Part shown: positions 7,833 through 15,585 of the stretch, piece after piece
Layout: every line of letters starts with the position of its first letter
Numbering within the stretch: the first letter of the stretch is position 1
Origin: Ilumatobacter coccineus YM16-304
Lineage (GTDB): Bacteria > Actinomycetota > Acidimicrobiia > Acidimicrobiales > Ilumatobacteraceae
Reading direction: 5' to 3'
DNA length: 64,000 nucleotides
Assembly (NCBI RefSeq): GCF_000348785.1
Contig: NC_020520.1
Coordinates: 2,728,001 to 2,792,000 of the forward strand
Position numbers and translations under genes: made by a program
The notes under the pieces: generated by a model
Database searches by the model: none
What the model saw: the letters and a program-made list of their open reading frames with translations, nothing else
What the model was told of the DNA's origin: nothing

Positions 7833-8618
7833 CCCGGGCTCCGAGTGCTCGTCGAAGGAGTCGAGCGGGCGGAGGGTGGAGGCGTCGAAGACCACGGTGT
7901 ACTCGTGGCGCGCCCGAGGTTCGGCCGCCACGACCTGCTCCGCAGCGGCCACGGCCTCGGCGGGCGTTGCTCCGGCCGCGGTGGCGGCGACCGCCGCGTC
8001 GAGCGACCGGGGCACCGCGACCGCACGACGGCGATCGTCGGCGCTGAGGCGCACGTTCCGGCTCGATTGCGCCAGCCCGTCGGTTTCGCGCACGATCGGA
8101 TGACCGATGATCTCGATGCCCATGTCGAGGTCGGCCGCCAAGCGCTTGATGATCGCCAGCTGCTGGTAGTCCTTCTGACCGAACACGGCCGTGTCGGGTC
8201 GGACCGCACCGAACAGCTTCGCCACGACCGTGACGACACCTTCGAAATGCCCCGGTCGCATCGCTCCCTCCATCACCTCGGCGAGCTCGCCGGGCACGAC
8301 GCGTGTCTGGTGCCCGGACGGGTACATCGTGGCGGCGGTCGGGGCGTAGACGGCATCGACGCCCACGGCCTCACACATGGCGACGTCGTCGTCGATCGGT
8401 CGCGGATAGCTGTCGAAGTCGGCCGCTTCGTTGAACTGCAACGGGTTGACGAAGATCGACACCACCACGTCGTCGCAGCGGCGTGAGGCGTCGGCGACGA
8501 GCGCCATGTGACCGCTGTGCAACGCGCCCATCGTCGGGACGAACCCGATCGAGTGGCCGGCTCGACGCCGTGCGTCGGACCAGCAACGCATCTCGTCAGG
8601 TGTACTCAGGACCTTCAT
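7755..8618 (-). CDS. panC: pantothenate synthetase
   Basis: ATP-dependent condensation of pantoate and beta-alanine, the last step of pantothenate (coenzyme A precursor) synthesis. The 287-residue protein has the nucleotide-binding motif M-G-A-L-H-S-G-H (usually M-G-A-L-H-E-G-H), F-V-N-P-L-Q-F, F-G-Q-K-D-Y-Q-Q-L, and S-S-R-N-V-R-L-S, all typical of PanC. The start at 8618 gives M-K-V-L and has a TACGCT box 7 bases upstream. No panB or panD lies next to it. The 3' end overlaps the CPBP protease gene tail to tail. Confidence 0.93.
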   Translation of the reverse strand: MKVLSTPDEMRCWSDARRRAGHSIGFVPTMGALHSGHMALVADASRRCDDVVVSIFVNPLQFNEAADFDSYPRPIDDDVAMCEAVGVDAVYAPTAATMYPSGHQTRVVPGELAEVMEGAMRPGHFEGVVTVVAKLFGAVRPDTAVFGQKDYQQLAIIKRLAADLDMGIEIIGHPIVRETDGLAQSSRNVRLSADDRRRAVAVPRSLDAAVAATAAGATPAEAVAAAEQVVAAEPRARHEYTVVFDASTLRPLDSFDEHSEPGSARVATAVWFDDVRLIDNRDLFPDD

Positions 8619-8625
8619 GGCGCCG

Positions 8626-8631
8626 AGCGTA
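8626..8631 (-). promoter_or_regulatory. -10 box TACGCT for panC (leaderless)
   Basis: On the minus strand TACGCT ends 7 bases before the ATG at 8618; there is no Shine-Dalgarno sequence. Confidence 0.5.
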
Positions 8632-8659
8632 CGGGACTCGGCCGCGTGGGCAGCATCGG

Positions 8660-9715
8660 TCACGAGACGAGATCGGACCAGGCCGGAACGTCGCCGATCG
8701 TGTGCGCCGCGACGACGGCGTGCGTGCACGCGGATGCGAAGGCGTCGGCTGCGGCCTCGAAGATCGCGTTGAGTGCGGCGATGCGCATCGGGTGATCGCC
8801 GAGGTCGGTCGCTCCGGTCGCGAGGGCGAAGATCGTGTCGCCGTCGGTCATCGAATGCGCGGGTCGGATGGCTCGGGCGAGACCGTCGTGGGCGACCGTC
8901 GCCATCTTCGACGCCTCGGCCTTGGTGAGTTCGGCCGACACCGCCACGACGCCGATGGTGGTGTTGAGACTGGCCGCCGGTGGAGCGTTCATCGCGGCGA
9001 CGACCGCCGCCCGCTGCGCAGCCGACGGGCGGGGGAGCCGGTGTCCGCCAGCCTCCCAGGGTCGCCCCGTGGCCGGGTCGATGGTGCGTCCGTTGGAGTT
9101 GACGACGGCGAGGGCCCCGACGGTGACCTCCACCTCGGGTTCGGCCTCGGTCGACGCTCCCGGGACGATCGAGCTGACGGCGGGCCGGCCGGCGATCGTG
9201 ACGCGTCGACTGGCTGTGCCGACGCCACCCTGCAGGCCGCCCGACCGAGCACCCGTGCCGGCTCCGACGGCGCCCCACGCGGGAGCAGCGTTGCGACGCA
9301 GCGAGGCCCGTGCGGCTCGGCTGCCGAACGACGCGTCGGGTCGATTGCCGAACACACCGGATCTGCCGAGATCGAAGATGACCGCTCCTGGCACCACGGG
9401 GACGACGCCGTCGCCGATGGGGAACCCCAGCCCGGCTGCTTCCATCTCGGCCATCACGCCGTCGGCTGCCGCCAGTCCGTACGCGCTCCCGCCGGTCAGG
9501 CAGATCGCGTGGACGTGCTGGACGAGGTTCTCGGGTCGGAGTGCGTCGGTTTCGCGCGTGCCGGGCCCGCCGCCGCGCACGTCGACACCAGGCGTCGCGC
9601 CCGACCGGCAGCTGACGACGGTCGTGCCCGTCTGCCAGCCCTTGCCGGTGCGCTGATGATGGCCGACACCGATGCCGTCGACGTCGAGGATCGAACCGAT
9701 GGGGAGCGTGCTCAC
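8660..9715 (-). CDS. P1-family (DmpA/NylC-type) Ntn-hydrolase
   Basis: Self-processing aminopeptidase/amidohydrolase of peptidase family P1. In the 351-residue product the expected autocleavage region reads S-L-N-T-T-I-G-V-V-A with Asn251-Thr252. In NylC- and OatA-type members the chain splits at Asn-Thr and the new N-terminal Thr is the nucleophile. K-A-E-A-S-K-M-A and D-G-D-T-I-F-A-L-A-T-G downstream are also family-typical. The substrate could be a beta-peptide, amide oligomer or N-acyl amino acid. The GTG at 9715 gives V-S-T-L-P-I-G; a TTG at 9742 is possible but sits against the divergent oxidoreductase gene. Confidence 0.82.
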   Translation of the reverse strand: MSTLPIGSILDVDGIGVGHHQRTGKGWQTGTTVVSCRSGATPGVDVRGGGPGTRETDALRPENLVQHVHAICLTGGSAYGLAAADGVMAEMEAAGLGFPIGDGVVPVVPGAVIFDLGRSGVFGNRPDASFGSRAARASLRRNAAPAWGAVGAGTGARSGGLQGGVGTASRRVTIAGRPAVSSIVPGASTEAEPEVEVTVGALAVVNSNGRTIDPATGRPWEAGGHRLPRPSAAQRAAVVAAMNAPPAASLNTTIGVVAVSAELTKAEASKMATVAHDGLARAIRPAHSMTDGDTIFALATGATDLGDHPMRIAALNAIFEAAADAFASACTHAVVAAHTIGDVPAWSDLVS

Positions 9716-9743
9716 GACTCGATCATGCCTGATCGGCGTCAAC

Positions 9744-9749
9744 TACGTT
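9744..9749 (+). promoter_or_regulatory. -10 box TACGTT (leaderless)
   Basis: TACGTT ends 8 bases before the ATG at 9758, the usual spacing between a -10 box and the transcription start. Confidence 0.5.
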
Positions 9750-9757
9750 GCCTTCGC

Positions 9758-10849
9758 ATGCGAGTAGGTATCACCGTTCCAGGCCAACACCCGATCGACG
9801 GCACCGAGCTGATGCTCCAGGTCGCCGATGGCATGGGTGCCGAGTCGGTGTGGATGCCCGACCACATCCTCGGCGTGTTCCACCCGGACCTCTGGCCCGA
9901 CATGGCGTACTCGAAGATGGCCGCGGACCCCGACGCCTTCTACGACCCGTTCGTCGTGGCCGGGGTGCTCGGCCGGATGACCGACAAGGCGGTCGGCATC
10001 TCGGTCACCGACTCGACGCGTCGCAAGGCGGCCGACCTGGCTCGCACCGCGCTCACGCTGCAGCATCTGGTGCCCGGCGGCTTCATTCTCGGCATCGGTT
10101 CGGGTGAGGCCGAGAGCCTCACGCCGTTCGGGTACCCGTTCGAGAAGCCGGTCGCCGCCCTCGAAGAAGTCCTCCACGAGTTGCGTTCGCTGATCGACAC
10201 CGGGCTGATGCCGCCCGAGTCGGGATTGAGCGGACGCATGGGCGTGCCGCTCGAGTCCGACAAGGGCAAGCCCGAGATCTGGGTCGCCGGTCACGGCCCG
10301 CGCATGTTGCGACTGACCGGCCAGTACGGCGACGGATGGATCCCGGCGTGGCCCATGACGCCCGAGATCTACGGCGAACGCCGCCAGACGATCTTCGATG
10401 CCGCTGCCGCCGCGGGCCGTCCGAATCCGACGTGTTCGTTGCTGCCGTTCATGATGCTCGGCGAGAGCAAGGAGTACATCGCCGACCTGATGGAGCAGGA
10501 CCCGCTCGGCAAACTGTTCGCCCTGTTCTGCCCCGGCTACATCTGGAAGGAGCGCGGATTCACGCATCCGTTCGGCGACGATTCGAAGGGCTTCGTCGAC
10601 ATCATCGTCCACGACCTCGACGCCGAGGAGTTGCGCTCGCTCGCTCCCGAGATGCCGTTCGAGTTGGTCGAGGAAGTGATCTTCATGGGGTCGGCAGCCG
10701 ACATCGCCGGCCGGCTCCAGGGCTACGCCGATCACGGCCTCGAACACGTGGTGCTCGCCAACATGACCGGCGTGGTCGGCGGCATGGAGGAGATCGAGAA
10801 GAACGGCGCCGGCATGTTCGAACTCAACGCCCTCCTCACCGCCATGTGA
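9758..10849 (+). CDS. LLM-class (F420-dependent type) oxidoreductase
   Basis: Luciferase-like TIM-barrel oxidoreductase, 363 residues. It begins M-R-V-G-I-T-V-P-G-Q and has the A-R-T-A-L-T-L-Q-H-L and G-I-G-S-G-E-A-E-S segments found in F420-dependent members. H-G-P-R-M-L-R-L-T-G-Q-Y-G-D-G-W-I-P corresponds to the late family motif. Use of F420 rather than flavin mononucleotide is inferred from this similarity and the actinobacterial setting. The true start is the ATG at 9758, although the frame stays open for more than a kilobase upstream. The substrate is not identifiable; a strong hairpin follows its stop. Confidence 0.85.
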   Translation: MRVGITVPGQHPIDGTELMLQVADGMGAESVWMPDHILGVFHPDLWPDMAYSKMAADPDAFYDPFVVAGVLGRMTDKAVGISVTDSTRRKAADLARTALTLQHLVPGGFILGIGSGEAESLTPFGYPFEKPVAALEEVLHELRSLIDTGLMPPESGLSGRMGVPLESDKGKPEIWVAGHGPRMLRLTGQYGDGWIPAWPMTPEIYGERRQTIFDAAAAAGRPNPTCSLLPFMMLGESKEYIADLMEQDPLGKLFALFCPGYIWKERGFTHPFGDDSKGFVDIIVHDLDAEELRSLAPEMPFELVEEVIFMGSAADIAGRLQGYADHGLEHVVLANMTGVVGGMEEIEKNGAGMFELNALLTAM

Positions 10850-10855
10850 CGACTC

Positions 10856-10903
10856 GTTTTGCCCCTGCAATCCGTCACGGATGACGGATTCCAGGGGCAA
10901 AAC
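10856..10903. terminator. bidirectional hairpin terminator
   Basis: Twelve base pairs (10856-10867 with 10892-10903), one C-C mismatch, nine more pairs and a CGGA loop at 10878-10881. It lies between the converging LLM gene (stop at 10849) and esterase gene (stop at 10913), so it can serve both. There is no long U-tract. Confidence 0.85.
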
Positions 10904-10912
10904 AGGGGTGGG

Positions 10913-12373
10913 TCAGCGAGTGGCCCAGAGGTGACGGAGGTCGGGCTCGGGGTCGTCGACGGTGCGTGGGTCGGCGTCGATGATTCGAGTGGTTCTCGTC
11001 GACGTGTCGTAGGCATCCCAGCCGGGCGCGCCGGTGCGGGCGAATGAGATGATCGCTCCCGAGAAGTCGTCGGCGATCGCTTCGAGCGTGTCGCCACCAC
11101 CGGTGAACATCTCGGCACCCTGCCGCGTGAGGTTGTGGAACGCGAAGGGAAGGTCGAGGCCGTGGCAACTGCCCAGCACACCGTCGAAGGCCGTCGACGA
11201 CTGGTGGAACTCGTACGTCCATGTCGGCCGTCCGTCGTCGGCGCGAGCGGTGGCGAGTCGTTGCGCCGGCCAGCGGAACACCTCGTCGGTCTGCATCGCC
11301 GACACCAACTGGCTCGCGTTCGCATCCGGACGGTGGCGGCGGTACGCATCGATCGCCGCCTCGGGGTCGGCGAACCGTCGTTCGAACTGGGTGCGCACGT
11401 CGTCGTCGCCCCACTCGGAACGTGACGGGTCGAACGCCGTGAACAGCAGCATCTCGTCGCGAGTGGTGCCGATGACGAGCGGGCGCGGATCGTGCGCGGC
11501 GACGCGAAGGATCGGTTCGGGGAACACATTGGTGCCGTGGGTGGGTGTGAAGTCCTGCATCCCACCGGTGTCGGCCGGGAACCTCGCCTGTGCGTCGAGC
11601 AGACGATCGAGCGATGCTGCGGTGAGCTCGTCGACGGTGTCGGCACCGACCAGATCGAGGTAGATCTGCTCCATCTCGTCGGCGGTCGACGTCGACCGGA
11701 ACTGCAACAGCGACGGACTGAGCGCCCATGCCTTGTGGAACAGTCCGTCGGCAGCCGGCGCGGCGAGCAGCGACACCACGGCAGCGCCACCGGCCGATTC
11801 GCCGAACGCTGTGACGTCGCCGGGGTCACCACCGAAGTCGGCGATGTTGCGTTGCACCCAGCGCAGGGCCGAGATCATGTCGAGCGTGCCGAGGTTGCGC
11901 GTGCCGAGGAAGCCGAGCGCGCCCAGGCGGTAGTTGATCGACACCACGACGACGTCGCCGCGTTCGGCGAGGGCGTTGCCGTCGTACCAGGGCATCGCCC
12001 CAGTGCCCGTGAGGAAGGCACCGCCGTGGATCCAGAACAGCACCGGACGTCGCCGGTCGTCGCACCCGGGCGTCCAGACGTTGAGGAACAGACAGTCGTC
12101 GTCGCTCGGGAGTTCGTCGCCGCCGAGCATCTGCTCGAGCGCACCGCCGACCTGTGGGGCCTGGGCCCCGAAGCCGAGGCCGTCGTGCATGCCGTCCCAT
12201 GATTCGATGTCGACGGGTGCGGCGAACCGGTCGGCGCGAGCGAATCGGATACCTCTGAACTCCTGCGTCGCGTCGTGGTCGAGCCCGCGCAGCGCTCCCG
12301 AGCGACACGTGGTCTCGACGATTCGTTCGTCGATCAATTCGTCGATGCTGTCGTCGGCCTGCCCGCTGGTCAT
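10913..12373 (-). CDS. type-B carboxylesterase
   Basis: Alpha/beta hydrolase of the carboxylesterase B family, 486 residues, cytoplasmic (no signal peptide). The oxyanion-hole stretch is W-I-H-G-G-A-F, the nucleophile is the Ser in F-G-E-S-A-G-G-A-A, and D-C-L-F-L-N-V-W is the usual N-terminal family motif. C-H-G-L-D-L-P-F-A-F near the C-terminus supplies the catalytic His. It probably hydrolyses small carboxylic esters. The ATG at 12373 is supported by a TAGGGT box 6 bases upstream. Confidence 0.9.
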   Translation of the reverse strand: MTSGQADDSIDELIDERIVETTCRSGALRGLDHDATQEFRGIRFARADRFAAPVDIESWDGMHDGLGFGAQAPQVGGALEQMLGGDELPSDDDCLFLNVWTPGCDDRRRPVLFWIHGGAFLTGTGAMPWYDGNALAERGDVVVVSINYRLGALGFLGTRNLGTLDMISALRWVQRNIADFGGDPGDVTAFGESAGGAAVVSLLAAPAADGLFHKAWALSPSLLQFRSTSTADEMEQIYLDLVGADTVDELTAASLDRLLDAQARFPADTGGMQDFTPTHGTNVFPEPILRVAAHDPRPLVIGTTRDEMLLFTAFDPSRSEWGDDDVRTQFERRFADPEAAIDAYRRHRPDANASQLVSAMQTDEVFRWPAQRLATARADDGRPTWTYEFHQSSTAFDGVLGSCHGLDLPFAFHNLTRQGAEMFTGGGDTLEAIADDFSGAIISFARTGAPGWDAYDTSTRTTRIIDADPRTVDDPEPDLRHLWATR

Positions 12374-12379
12374 CCGGCA

Positions 12380-12385
12380 ACCCTA
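12380..12385 (-). promoter_or_regulatory. -10 box TAGGGT for the esterase gene (leaderless)
   Basis: On the minus strand TAGGGT ends 6 bases before the ATG at 12373. The identical hexamer faces the other way at 12406, only about 20 bases away. Confidence 0.55.
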
Positions 12386-12405
12386 TGCCGAGGCGTGTGC
12401 GGGCC

Positions 12406-12411
12406 TAGGGT
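12406..12411 (+). promoter_or_regulatory. -10 box TAGGGT for the acyltransferase gene (leaderless)
   Basis: TAGGGT ends 7 bases before the GTG at 12419, arguing for that GTG rather than the one at 12410, which would overlap the box. Confidence 0.5.
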
Positions 12412-12418
12412 GTCGACC

Positions 12419-13060
12419 GTGTTGGAGCGAGACGCGGTGCCGGACACGCTGATCCGGCGAGGGCTCACGGGTCTCAAACGTGCAGCGGGGGAGGGCGTGC
12501 ATCGAGCGTGGGACCTCGCCGTCGAGTTGGGTGCGATCGGCCCCGACACGAGGCGCGGCAAGCGGTTCGGGCGTTTCGGCCGCAACAGCGTCATCTGCTT
12601 TCCGCCCAACACGCTGTTCAACGAGCAGTACATCCACATCGGCGAGGGCACGCTGTTCGGTCCGCAGATCACGCTGTCGGCCGGGATGATCCCCGGCCAG
12701 CGCATGGTCACCGACCCGGTCATCTCGGTGGGCGATCGGTGCCTGCTCGGCAAGGGCAGCGGCATCGTCGGTCACCTCGAGATCCGCATCGGCGACGACG
12801 TGTGGACCGGTCACCACGTGTACATCACCGATCAGAACCACGGGTACGACGATCTGGATCTGCCGATCTCGATGCAGGTGATGCCCGAACGTCCGGTGTC
12901 GATCGGTGACGGTTCGTGGCTGGGTCACGGCACCGTGGTGCTCCCGGGAGCCCGGATCGGTCGTCACGTCGTGATCGGCGCCAACAGCGTCGTCACCGGC
13001 GAGATCCCCGACAACTCGGTCGCCGCCGGCGTCCCCGCCCGAGTGATCAGACAACTCTGA
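12419..13060 (+). CDS. hexapeptide-repeat acyltransferase
   Basis: Left-handed beta-helix acyltransferase of the maltose/galactoside O-acetyltransferase type, 213 residues. Hexapeptide turns run from about I-H-I-G-E-G-T-L-F-G to the end, e.g. I-G-D-G-S-W-L-G-H-G-T-V-V-L-P-G-A-R-I-G. D-Q-N-H-G-Y-D-D carries the catalytic His of this family, and the end A-A-G-V-P-A-R-V-I is standard. The acceptor is unknown; cell-surface sugars are the usual targets. The start is uncertain between GTG 12419 and GTG 12410; promoter position favours 12419. Confidence 0.85.
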   Translation: MLERDAVPDTLIRRGLTGLKRAAGEGVHRAWDLAVELGAIGPDTRRGKRFGRFGRNSVICFPPNTLFNEQYIHIGEGTLFGPQITLSAGMIPGQRMVTDPVISVGDRCLLGKGSGIVGHLEIRIGDDVWTGHHVYITDQNHGYDDLDLPISMQVMPERPVSIGDGSWLGHGTVVLPGARIGRHVVIGANSVVTGEIPDNSVAAGVPARVIRQL

Positions 13061-13070
13061 ACGGGGCGAA

Positions 13071-13092
13071 GATCTCCATTCGGGACGGAGAT
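13071..13092 (+). terminator. short hairpin after the acyltransferase gene
   Basis: Six pairs (13072-13077 with 13087-13092), one mismatch, two inner pairs and a CGG loop, about ten bases after the stop. Its core resembles the hairpin at 29488-29522 at 12 of 15 positions. Confidence 0.45.
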
Positions 13093-13132
13093 GGCCAGGT
13101 CGAACCCAGCACTGACGAGAGCGGGTGCCGGC

Positions 13133-13195
13133 GCCGCGAGCGCCAGCGAGCAAGCCTGGCGTCGGCGGCGATGAGACATGACCGGCGCCGACATG
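13133..13195 (-). repeat. third locus of the palindromic repeat, with an internal deletion
   Basis: Read on the minus strand this stretch matches the 657-845 repeat at both ends (ATGTCGG, CATGTCTC, then CGCCAG-loop-CTGGCGCTCGCGG) but lacks roughly 15-20 bases in between. It again sits between two converging genes (stops at 13060 and 13220). Confidence 0.6.
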
Positions 13196-13219
13196 GCAGT
13201 GAGCCGCCGATGACGAGAA

Positions 13220-13780
13220 CTAGTTGAGAACGCCCTTGCGGGGTGGGGAGCAACTCGGCATGTCGTTGTCGCCGGCGAAGGTCTCGATGCGCTCGGTGAT
13301 CGGGATGTTGTTGACGGCGGTCTCGGTGAACGGGCCGTCGTCGCCCGCGCGGAGTTGTTCGGCGTAGGCGTACCGGTCGGCGATGAGGGTGCGGTAGTCG
13401 GCTTCCCAGTCGGGCACGATCGACTGGCCCTTCTCGTCGCTCGGCATGACGGCGGTGACCTCGTCGATCATCTGCTCGAGGAGCCCGGTCGACTCCATGA
13501 CGAGGTCGGCGCGGACGTCGAGGTCGGATGACGCTTGCAGTTCGAGTTCGCGGAGCTGCTGCTTGACCGGTGCGCAGATCGCCTCGGCACGCGGCCCCCA
13601 GGTCTCGTCGTCGACCTTGTTGACGGCGGTCTTGGAGGCGAAGAAGAGCGCCCACGTCCAGAAGCTGATGAAGAGGATCGCCCCGATGGGGAAGAGCACG
13701 CGGAACGGCGTGATGCCTTTCACCCGCGGTTCGAGTCCGTAGCGATCGGATGCTGTCTCGAGCTGCTCGTCAGGTGTCAC
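13220..13780 (-). CDS. single-pass membrane protein of unknown function
   Basis: I do not recognise a family. The 186-residue product has about 25 cytosolic residues, a membrane helix around F-P-I-G-A-I-L-F-I-S-F-W-T-W, and an external acidic, mainly helical domain with two cysteines (A-I-C-A-P-V and P-S-C-S-P), possibly a disulfide pair. The start is the GTG at 13780, five bases after a GGAGG Shine-Dalgarno sequence; a TTG at 13804 would place that sequence inside the gene. It is divergent from the ABC exporter operon beginning at 13828, so the two may share control. Confidence 0.65.
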   Translation of the reverse strand: MTPDEQLETASDRYGLEPRVKGITPFRVLFPIGAILFISFWTWALFFASKTAVNKVDDETWGPRAEAICAPVKQQLRELELQASSDLDVRADLVMESTGLLEQMIDEVTAVMPSDEKGQSIVPDWEADYRTLIADRYAYAEQLRAGDDGPFTETAVNNIPITERIETFAGDNDMPSCSPPRKGVLN

Positions 13781-13827
13781 CACAACCTCCGACGATATGG
13801 CCAACCGACGCTGCTAGAAACGCAGGC

Positions 13828-15585
13828 GTGCTGAGCCGTGACGAGAACGACACCGTCAAATTCGCACGCCTGAGGAAGAACTGGTTGCTCATCCGGTCGA
13901 TGCTGGCGTTGCATCCGCGGGAGTTCTCACTGGCGTTCCTGGGCGCCGCGGTGTTCGCGCTCGGCACGGTGGCGTCGAGCTTCGCCATCCGCTGGGTGAT
14001 CGACAACGTGATCCTCGAGCGGTTCGAGTCGGGTGACGTGAGCGGTGCGACGGTGGCGACCGGTCTCGGCCTGGTGATCGGTATCGGTCTCGTGCGCGCG
14101 GTCGGCGTGGTGTTCCGTCGAGCCGCGGCCTCGGCCGGCATGTGGCGGGTCGCCGAGACGTACACGAACCAGGTGTTGGGCCGGCTGGTGGAGCAGCCGG
14201 TCGGCTGGCACCGGCGGCACGCCGACGGCGATCTCGTCGCTCGCGGCGGTGTCGACACCGAGACGACGGTGAGCGTCATCGCACCGATTCCGTTCGCCAC
14301 GAGCACGGTCCTGATGATCTTCATCTCGACCATCTGGCTGTTCGTGATCGACATTCCGCTGGGCGTCGTCGCGCTCGTCGTGTTCCCGCTGGTCGTGATG
14401 ACCAACGTGGTCTACGAGCGGTCGGTGTCGGTGCACTACACGACCGCCCAGGGGCAGCTCGGTGAGTTCTCGGCGGCGGTCCACGAGAGTTTCGAAGGCG
14501 TGCAGCTCGTCAAGTCGTACGGCGCCGAGGCCCGCGAGACGGAGCGTCTCGCCGAACTGGCCGACCGGGTGCGGGCGTCGCGCGTCAAGGCGATCCGGTT
14601 GCGTACCTGGTTCGAGGCATTGCAGGACGTGATCCCGGCGGTGACCAACATCGGGCTGGTGCTCCTGGGTGCGGTGCGAGTGCGCTCGGGCGACGTGACG
14701 GTCGGTGAGTTCACGAGCGTGATCTTCCTGTTCACGCTGCTCGTCCTGCCGTTGCGACTGATCGGCTACGCCCTGTCGGAACTCCCGCGTTCGATGGCGG
14801 CCTGGCTGCGCATCCAGGAGGTGACGACCGAACCGATCGAGCCCGACCCGTCGCTCGACCTGGGCATCGCCCCGGAGGGCGTCGGCGTGCGCTTCGACCA
14901 CGTCACGTTCGCTCATCGCAACGACCTCGCACCGGCGCTGGTCGACGTCGACCTCGACATCCCCGCCGGCACGATCGCCGCCATCGTCGGCCCGACCGGG
15001 GCCGGCAAATCGACCATGGCCGATCTCGCGCTCGGCATCGTCGCGCCGCAGCAGGGACAGGTGTCGCTCGCGCCGGGGAGTCGTTCGATCGTCTTCCAGG
15101 AGGCGTTCCTGCTCGCGGGCACCGTGCGCGACAACATCGTGCTCGGTCACGACTTCACCGACGACGAGATCTGGGCGGCACTCGAGATCGCCGCGGCCGC
15201 GGAGTTCGTGGCGGCGTTGCCGCAGCGCCTCGAGACGGTGGTCGGCGAACGAGGCGTGAGCCTGAGCGGCGGTCAGCGGCAACGCGTGGCGCTCGCGCGA
15301 GCGCTGATTCGGCGCCCCTCACTGCTGATCCTCGACGACACGACCTCGGCGCTCGACCCGGCCACCGAGGCGACCGTGCTCGAACGGTTGCGCTCCAGCC
15401 TGTCGGAGGCCACCGTGCTGCTCGTCGCATCTCGACCGTCGACGATCGCACTCGCCGACGAGGTGGTGTTCGTCGAGGCCGGACGGGTGAGCGCGCACGG
15501 CGTCCACGCCGATCTGATGGCCTCGTCGCCGAGCTACCGCCGACTCGTCGAGGCGTTCGAGTCCGACCGAGCGGGGGCGGCATGA
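13828..15585 (+). CDS. ABC exporter half, degenerate ATPase site subunit
   Basis: ABC-type exporter half-transporter (membrane domain then ATPase), 585 residues. Walker A is G-P-T-G-A-G-K-S-T and the signature is intact (L-S-G-G-Q-R-Q-R). Walker B reads L-I-L-D-D-T-T-S with Asp in place of the catalytic Glu, and the switch-loop His is replaced: V-A-S-R-P-S-T instead of I-A-H-R-L-S-T. Such changes mark the non-catalytic half of heterodimeric exporters. It starts at GTG 13828 and overlaps the partner gene by four bases (ATGA). Substrate unknown; multidrug or lipid export is usual for the group. Confidence 0.88.
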   Translation: MLSRDENDTVKFARLRKNWLLIRSMLALHPREFSLAFLGAAVFALGTVASSFAIRWVIDNVILERFESGDVSGATVATGLGLVIGIGLVRAVGVVFRRAAASAGMWRVAETYTNQVLGRLVEQPVGWHRRHADGDLVARGGVDTETTVSVIAPIPFATSTVLMIFISTIWLFVIDIPLGVVALVVFPLVVMTNVVYERSVSVHYTTAQGQLGEFSAAVHESFEGVQLVKSYGAEARETERLAELADRVRASRVKAIRLRTWFEALQDVIPAVTNIGLVLLGAVRVRSGDVTVGEFTSVIFLFTLLVLPLRLIGYALSELPRSMAAWLRIQEVTTEPIEPDPSLDLGIAPEGVGVRFDHVTFAHRNDLAPALVDVDLDIPAGTIAAIVGPTGAGKSTMADLALGIVAPQQGQVSLAPGSRSIVFQEAFLLAGTVRDNIVLGHDFTDDEIWAALEIAAAAEFVAALPQRLETVVGERGVSLSGGQRQRVALARALIRRPSLLILDDTTSALDPATEATVLERLRSSLSEATVLLVASRPSTIALADEVVFVEAGRVSAHGVHADLMASSPSYRRLVEAFESDRAGAA

